DNA of 64,000 bases from Stenotrophomonas maltophilia (GTDB taxonomy: Bacteria; Pseudomonadota; Gammaproteobacteria; Xanthomonadales; Xanthomonadaceae): positions 186,001 to 250,000 of the forward strand of contig WNDS01000003.1 of NCBI GenBank assembly GCA_009912235.1. The letters are read 5' to 3'. A program made the translations under genes and the position numbers. Each line of letters starts with the position of its first letter. Positions within the stretch are counted from its first letter, which is position 1. Of this stretch, positions 60,813-64,000 are shown piece after piece. The notes under the pieces were generated by a model. It searched no databases. It had not been told where the DNA came from and saw only the letters and a program-made list of their open reading frames with translations.

Positions 60813-63242
60813 GTGCGCCGAGCCCTTCGCCTGCTTCCCCTACCGCTGAGCATCGCCGTCTGCCTGCCCGCGTGGGCCGATGAAAAGCCGCTCAACTGGA
60901 ACCTATGCCCGGCAACCGACGTCCTGCCCGTCTTCACCGATGCCCCCCCGGCCACCAAGGCCGATGCCGCCACCCGCAACGAGCAGCCTACCGAAGTGGA
61001 AGGTGACCAGTTGGTCGGCACCACCGCCGTGCCCGAGTACCAGGGCAACGTGGCACTGCACCGTGGCGACCAGTTCCTGGGCACCGACCGGCTGAGCTTC
61101 GATACCGATACCGGCAACTACATCGCCGAAGGCAACGTCCGTTACCAGGACTCGTCCTTCCGCATGGTCGCCCGCCGCGCCGAGGGCAACCAGGAAAGCA
61201 ACACCCACAAGATCAGCGACATCAAGTACCAGCTGGTGGCGCGCCGCGGCAACGGCGTGGCCGAATCGGTGGACCTGCAGGGTGCGGTGGGCCAGATGCA
61301 CCGCTCCACCTACACCACCTGCGATCCCTCGCAGCCGGTGTGGAAGCTGGTGGCCCCGCAGATCGACGTGGACAACGACGAAGGCTTCGGCACCGCACGC
61401 AACGCGATCCTGAAGATCGGCAACTTCCCGGTGATGTGGGCCCCGTGGTTCAAGTTCCCGGTGGACGACCGCCGCCAGACCGGTCTGCTGTACCCGCAGC
61501 TGGGCATGTCCGGGCGCAACGGCTTCGACTACACCCAGCCGATCTACCTGAACCTGGCGCCGAACTACGACGACACCCTGATGCCGCGCTACATGAGCAA
61601 GCGCGGCTTCATGCTCGACAACGAGTTCCGCTACCTGTACGGCGGCGGCCGCGGCGAGCTGCTGACCGCCTACCTGCCCAACGACAAGCTGCGCGACCGT
61701 GACCGTGGGCGCGTGTTCTTCACCGGCTACCACAACGTCAACAGCCACTGGCAGGCGCGTGCGAACCTGGCCTGGGTCAGCGACGAGCGCTACGTGGAAG
61801 ACTTCGCCAACCGTCTGGTGGGCGTGACCGCCTCCAACCTGCAGAGCACGGTCGGCCTGTACGGCACCGGCGAGAACTGGACGGCCGGCATCATGGCCGA
61901 CCGCTGGCAGCTGACCGATTACACGCTGACCGAGCGCGCCCTGCCCTACAACCGCCAGCCACGCCTGTACCTGAACTGGGACAAGCCGATCCTGCCGTGG
62001 CTGGAGGCGGGCGTGTATGCCGAAGCCGTGCGCTTCACCCACGACGACATCAACGAAAAGATCATCGACGCCGACGGCCAGTACGTGCGCAACGGCGTGG
62101 TCAACCGGCTCGACGGCGGTTCGCGTCTGGACGTGAAGCCCTACGTTTCGATGCCGATCACCGGCGCAGCCTGGTACATCACCCCGACCCTGGCCTGGCG
62201 CTACACCGCCTATGACCTGGAGCGCGGGCTGGCCGACCAGATCCGTGCCGACCAGCTGCGCGCAGCCGGCATCGACCCGGCCACGGCCACGCCCGAGCAG
62301 CTGCGCGGCAACACCTCGCCCAGCCGCAGCCTGCCGATCGGCAGCATCGATGCGGGCATGTATTTCGACCGCGAGACCACCCTGTTCGGCAAGTCCTACC
62401 TGCATACGCTGGAACCGCGCCTGCTCTACCTGCGCACGCCGTACCGCGACCAGAGCAACCTGCCGATCTTCGACACCCGCGACTTCACCTTCAGCTGGGG
62501 CCAGCTGTTCCGCGATTCGCGCTACACCGGCGCCTACCGCCAGAACGACGCCAACCAGCTGACCGCCGCGCTGAGCACCCGCTTCATCGACCAGAAGACC
62601 GGCCGCGAGCGCTTCTCGGGCAGCATCGGCCAGATCCTATACTTCGATGATTCGCGCGTGGTGCTGCCGGGCCAGGCCCCGGTGGAGAAGGGCAAGTCGG
62701 CGTGGATCGCCGATGCCAACTACATGTTGAACGACCGCTGGAGGCTGGGTGCCACCTACCAGTGGGACCCCAAGTACAAGCGTGAGGACCTGGCCAGCTT
62801 CCGCGCCCGCTACCTGATGCCCAACGATGGCGTGGTCAACATCACCTACCGCCACCGCCTGAACCCGGACGGCACCGACCTGCTGAAGCAGGCCGACCTG
62901 TCGTTCCTGTACCCGATCAACCCGAAGTGGAGCGTGGTCGGCCGCTATTACTACTCGCTGGAAGACAGCAAGCCGCTGGAAATCATCGGTGGCGTGCAGT
63001 GGGACAGCTGCTGCCTGTCGGTACGCGCCCTGGCCCGCCGCTACGTGCGCAACCGCAAGGGGCAGATGAACACCTCCTTCCAGCTGGAGTTCGTGCTCAA
63101 GGGCCTGAGCTCCATCGGCCAGAACACGGACCGCACCCTGCGCCGTGCTATCCTCGGCTACAACCGCGACGACCTCTACCTCGTGCCGCCCAGCAACACC
63201 GGCGCGGGGCGTGACGACTACGATCAGAACCAGATCCCATGA
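60813..63242 (+). CDS. lptD: LPS-assembly outer-membrane protein LptD
   Basis: The barrel that inserts lipopolysaccharide into the outer leaflet together with LptE. 809 residues from GTG 60813: a signal peptide (VRRALRLLPLPLSIAVCLPAWA), the periplasmic OstA jellyroll (EGDQLVGTTAVPEYQGNVAL), and the barrel ending GYNRDDLYLVPP. Cysteine pairs (LCP, CDPS, SCC) needed for the inter-domain disulphides are present. An in-frame ATG at 60720 is possible but gives no signal peptide. The stop overlaps surA (ATGA). Confidence 0.95.
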   Translation: MRRALRLLPLPLSIAVCLPAWADEKPLNWNLCPATDVLPVFTDAPPATKADAATRNEQPTEVEGDQLVGTTAVPEYQGNVALHRGDQFLGTDRLSFDTDTGNYIAEGNVRYQDSSFRMVARRAEGNQESNTHKISDIKYQLVARRGNGVAESVDLQGAVGQMHRSTYTTCDPSQPVWKLVAPQIDVDNDEGFGTARNAILKIGNFPVMWAPWFKFPVDDRRQTGLLYPQLGMSGRNGFDYTQPIYLNLAPNYDDTLMPRYMSKRGFMLDNEFRYLYGGGRGELLTAYLPNDKLRDRDRGRVFFTGYHNVNSHWQARANLAWVSDERYVEDFANRLVGVTASNLQSTVGLYGTGENWTAGIMADRWQLTDYTLTERALPYNRQPRLYLNWDKPILPWLEAGVYAEAVRFTHDDINEKIIDADGQYVRNGVVNRLDGGSRLDVKPYVSMPITGAAWYITPTLAWRYTAYDLERGLADQIRADQLRAAGIDPATATPEQLRGNTSPSRSLPIGSIDAGMYFDRETTLFGKSYLHTLEPRLLYLRTPYRDQSNLPIFDTRDFTFSWGQLFRDSRYTGAYRQNDANQLTAALSTRFIDQKTGRERFSGSIGQILYFDDSRVVLPGQAPVEKGKSAWIADANYMLNDRWRLGATYQWDPKYKREDLASFRARYLMPNDGVVNITYRHRLNPDGTDLLKQADLSFLYPINPKWSVVGRYYYSLEDSKPLEIIGGVQWDSCCLSVRALARRYVRNRKGQMNTSFQLEFVLKGLSSIGQNTDRTLRRAILGYNRDDLYLVPPSNTGAGRDDYDQNQIP

Positions 63243-64000
63243 CCAAGACCCTTCCTGTTCTTCTTGCTTCGCTGCTGGCGGTATCCACCGTTTCCGCCCC
63301 GCTCCAGGTCTTGGCCCAGCAGGCCCAACCGCTCGATCGCATCGCTGCCGTGGTCGACGAAGACGTCATCCTGCAGAGCGAGCTGGATCGCGCCATCGCC
63401 AACATCAAGGCCCAGTACGCCGGCCGTGAGAACCAGTTGCCGCCGGCCGACGTGCTCAGCCGCCAGGTGCTCGAGCGCCTGGTGCTGGTCAAGCTGCAGG
63501 TTGCCCGCGCGCAGGGCAGCGGCATCCATATCGGCGACCAGGAACTGAACCAGGCCATCAACGCCATCTCCCAGCAGAACGGCACCACGCTGGACGGCCT
63601 GCGCGAGCGCCTGGCCCATGATGGCATCGACTTCAACGATTTCCGTGCCTCGGTGCGCGATGAAATCACCGTGCAGCGCCTGCGCCAGAGCTTCGCGCAG
63701 AGCCGCATCAGCGTCAGCGAGGGTGAAGTGGATGCCGCGCTGAAGCAGCAGGCCACCACCGGTACCCAGTACCACCTGGCCCACATCCTGATCGGCGTGC
63801 CCGAAGGCGCCACCGCCGACCAGATCGCCACCGGCCAGAAGAAGGCCGACGGCGTGAAGACGCTGCTGGACAAGGGCGAGCTGGACTTCAACGCCGCTGC
63901 CGTGCGCTATTCGGACAGCCCCAACGCGCTGGAAGGCGGCGACCTGGGCTGGCGCAGCATGGACGAGATCCCGGCCGCGTTCGCGCAGATGATGCAGCAG
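63239..64000 (+). CDS. surA: Periplasmic chaperone/prolyl isomerase SurA, N-terminal part
   Basis: Chaperones unfolded outer-membrane proteins, including LptD. 254 residues are visible: a signal peptide (about 1-26), the N-terminal chaperone domain (RIAAVVDEDVILQSELDRAI to about residue 175), and the first parvulin domain (TQYHLAHILIGVPEG, ALEGGDLGWRSMDEIP). The frame runs off the right edge. lptD and surA are one operon. Confidence 0.95.
   Translation, partial: MTKTLPVLLASLLAVSTVSAPLQVLAQQAQPLDRIAAVVDEDVILQSELDRAIANIKAQYAGRENQLPPADVLSRQVLERLVLVKLQVARAQGSGIHIGDQELNQAINAISQQNGTTLDGLRERLAHDGIDFNDFRASVRDEITVQRLRQSFAQSRISVSEGEVDAALKQQATTGTQYHLAHILIGVPEGATADQIATGQKKADGVKTLLDKGELDFNAAAVRYSDSPNALEGGDLGWRSMDEIPAAFAQMMQQ

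Overview
The window is GC-rich chromosomal DNA from a gammaproteobacterium of the Xanthomonadaceae, most likely Stenotrophomonas (S. maltophilia complex). The evidence is the GTAG-headed palindromic repeats (SMAG/REP type) at many gene ends, the gene order ilvC-ilvG-ilvM-ilvA-leuA then leuCDB, the PPi-type phosphofructokinase with a proton pyrophosphatase, and an LptD that closely resembles Xanthomonas LptD. I saw no tRNA, rRNA, IS element, prophage or CRISPR array.

Layout. 1-6.5 kb: a partial HAD hydrolase, argD, a voltage-gated K+ channel with a zinc-ribbon tail, lipoproteins, an SDR and a small kinase. 6.5-11.5 kb: a DedA-PAP2-LssY fusion, a LON-domain protein, mpl, a candidate sRNA and adk. 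11.6-16.3 kb: pfp and hppA, which with ppa (25.7 kb) form a pyrophosphate-centred energy group. 16.4-25.5 kb: one long minus-strand run for haem uptake: tonB-exbD-exbB, a DUF454 protein, haem oxygenase, a TonB-dependent receptor with an STN domain, FecR and FecI, then two tandem paralogous secreted proteins. 26-34 kb: an HDOD protein, a second TonB receptor with an AraC regulator, and a CadC-like sensor-regulator. 34-41 kb: an ion channel with a non-canonical filter, thiC under a TPP riboswitch, a BCCT transporter and gamma-glutamyltransferase. 41-50.5 kb: the branched-chain amino acid operon, preceded by two successive leader-peptide/terminator units, one rich in Ile/Leu/Val codons and one rich in Thr codons. 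50.6-64 kb: msrA, glnS, a guanine-deaminase-like enzyme, rlmM, an EF-hand protein, a REP array, two ubiquinone hydroxylases, a membrane protein next to a cobalamin adenosyltransferase, an HDAC-family hydrolase, lptD and the start of surA.

Caution. At least twelve genes, including argD and thiC, are broken by a single-base frameshift (mostly in short homopolymers) or by an in-frame stop, and exbB may be a thirteenth. This density in otherwise intact biosynthetic genes looks more like consensus error than decay. I annotate these as disrupted, give the reading of the intact protein, and treat the lesions as unproven.

The most interesting regulatory region is 41.14-41.55 kb, the tandem attenuators of the ilv-leu operon.
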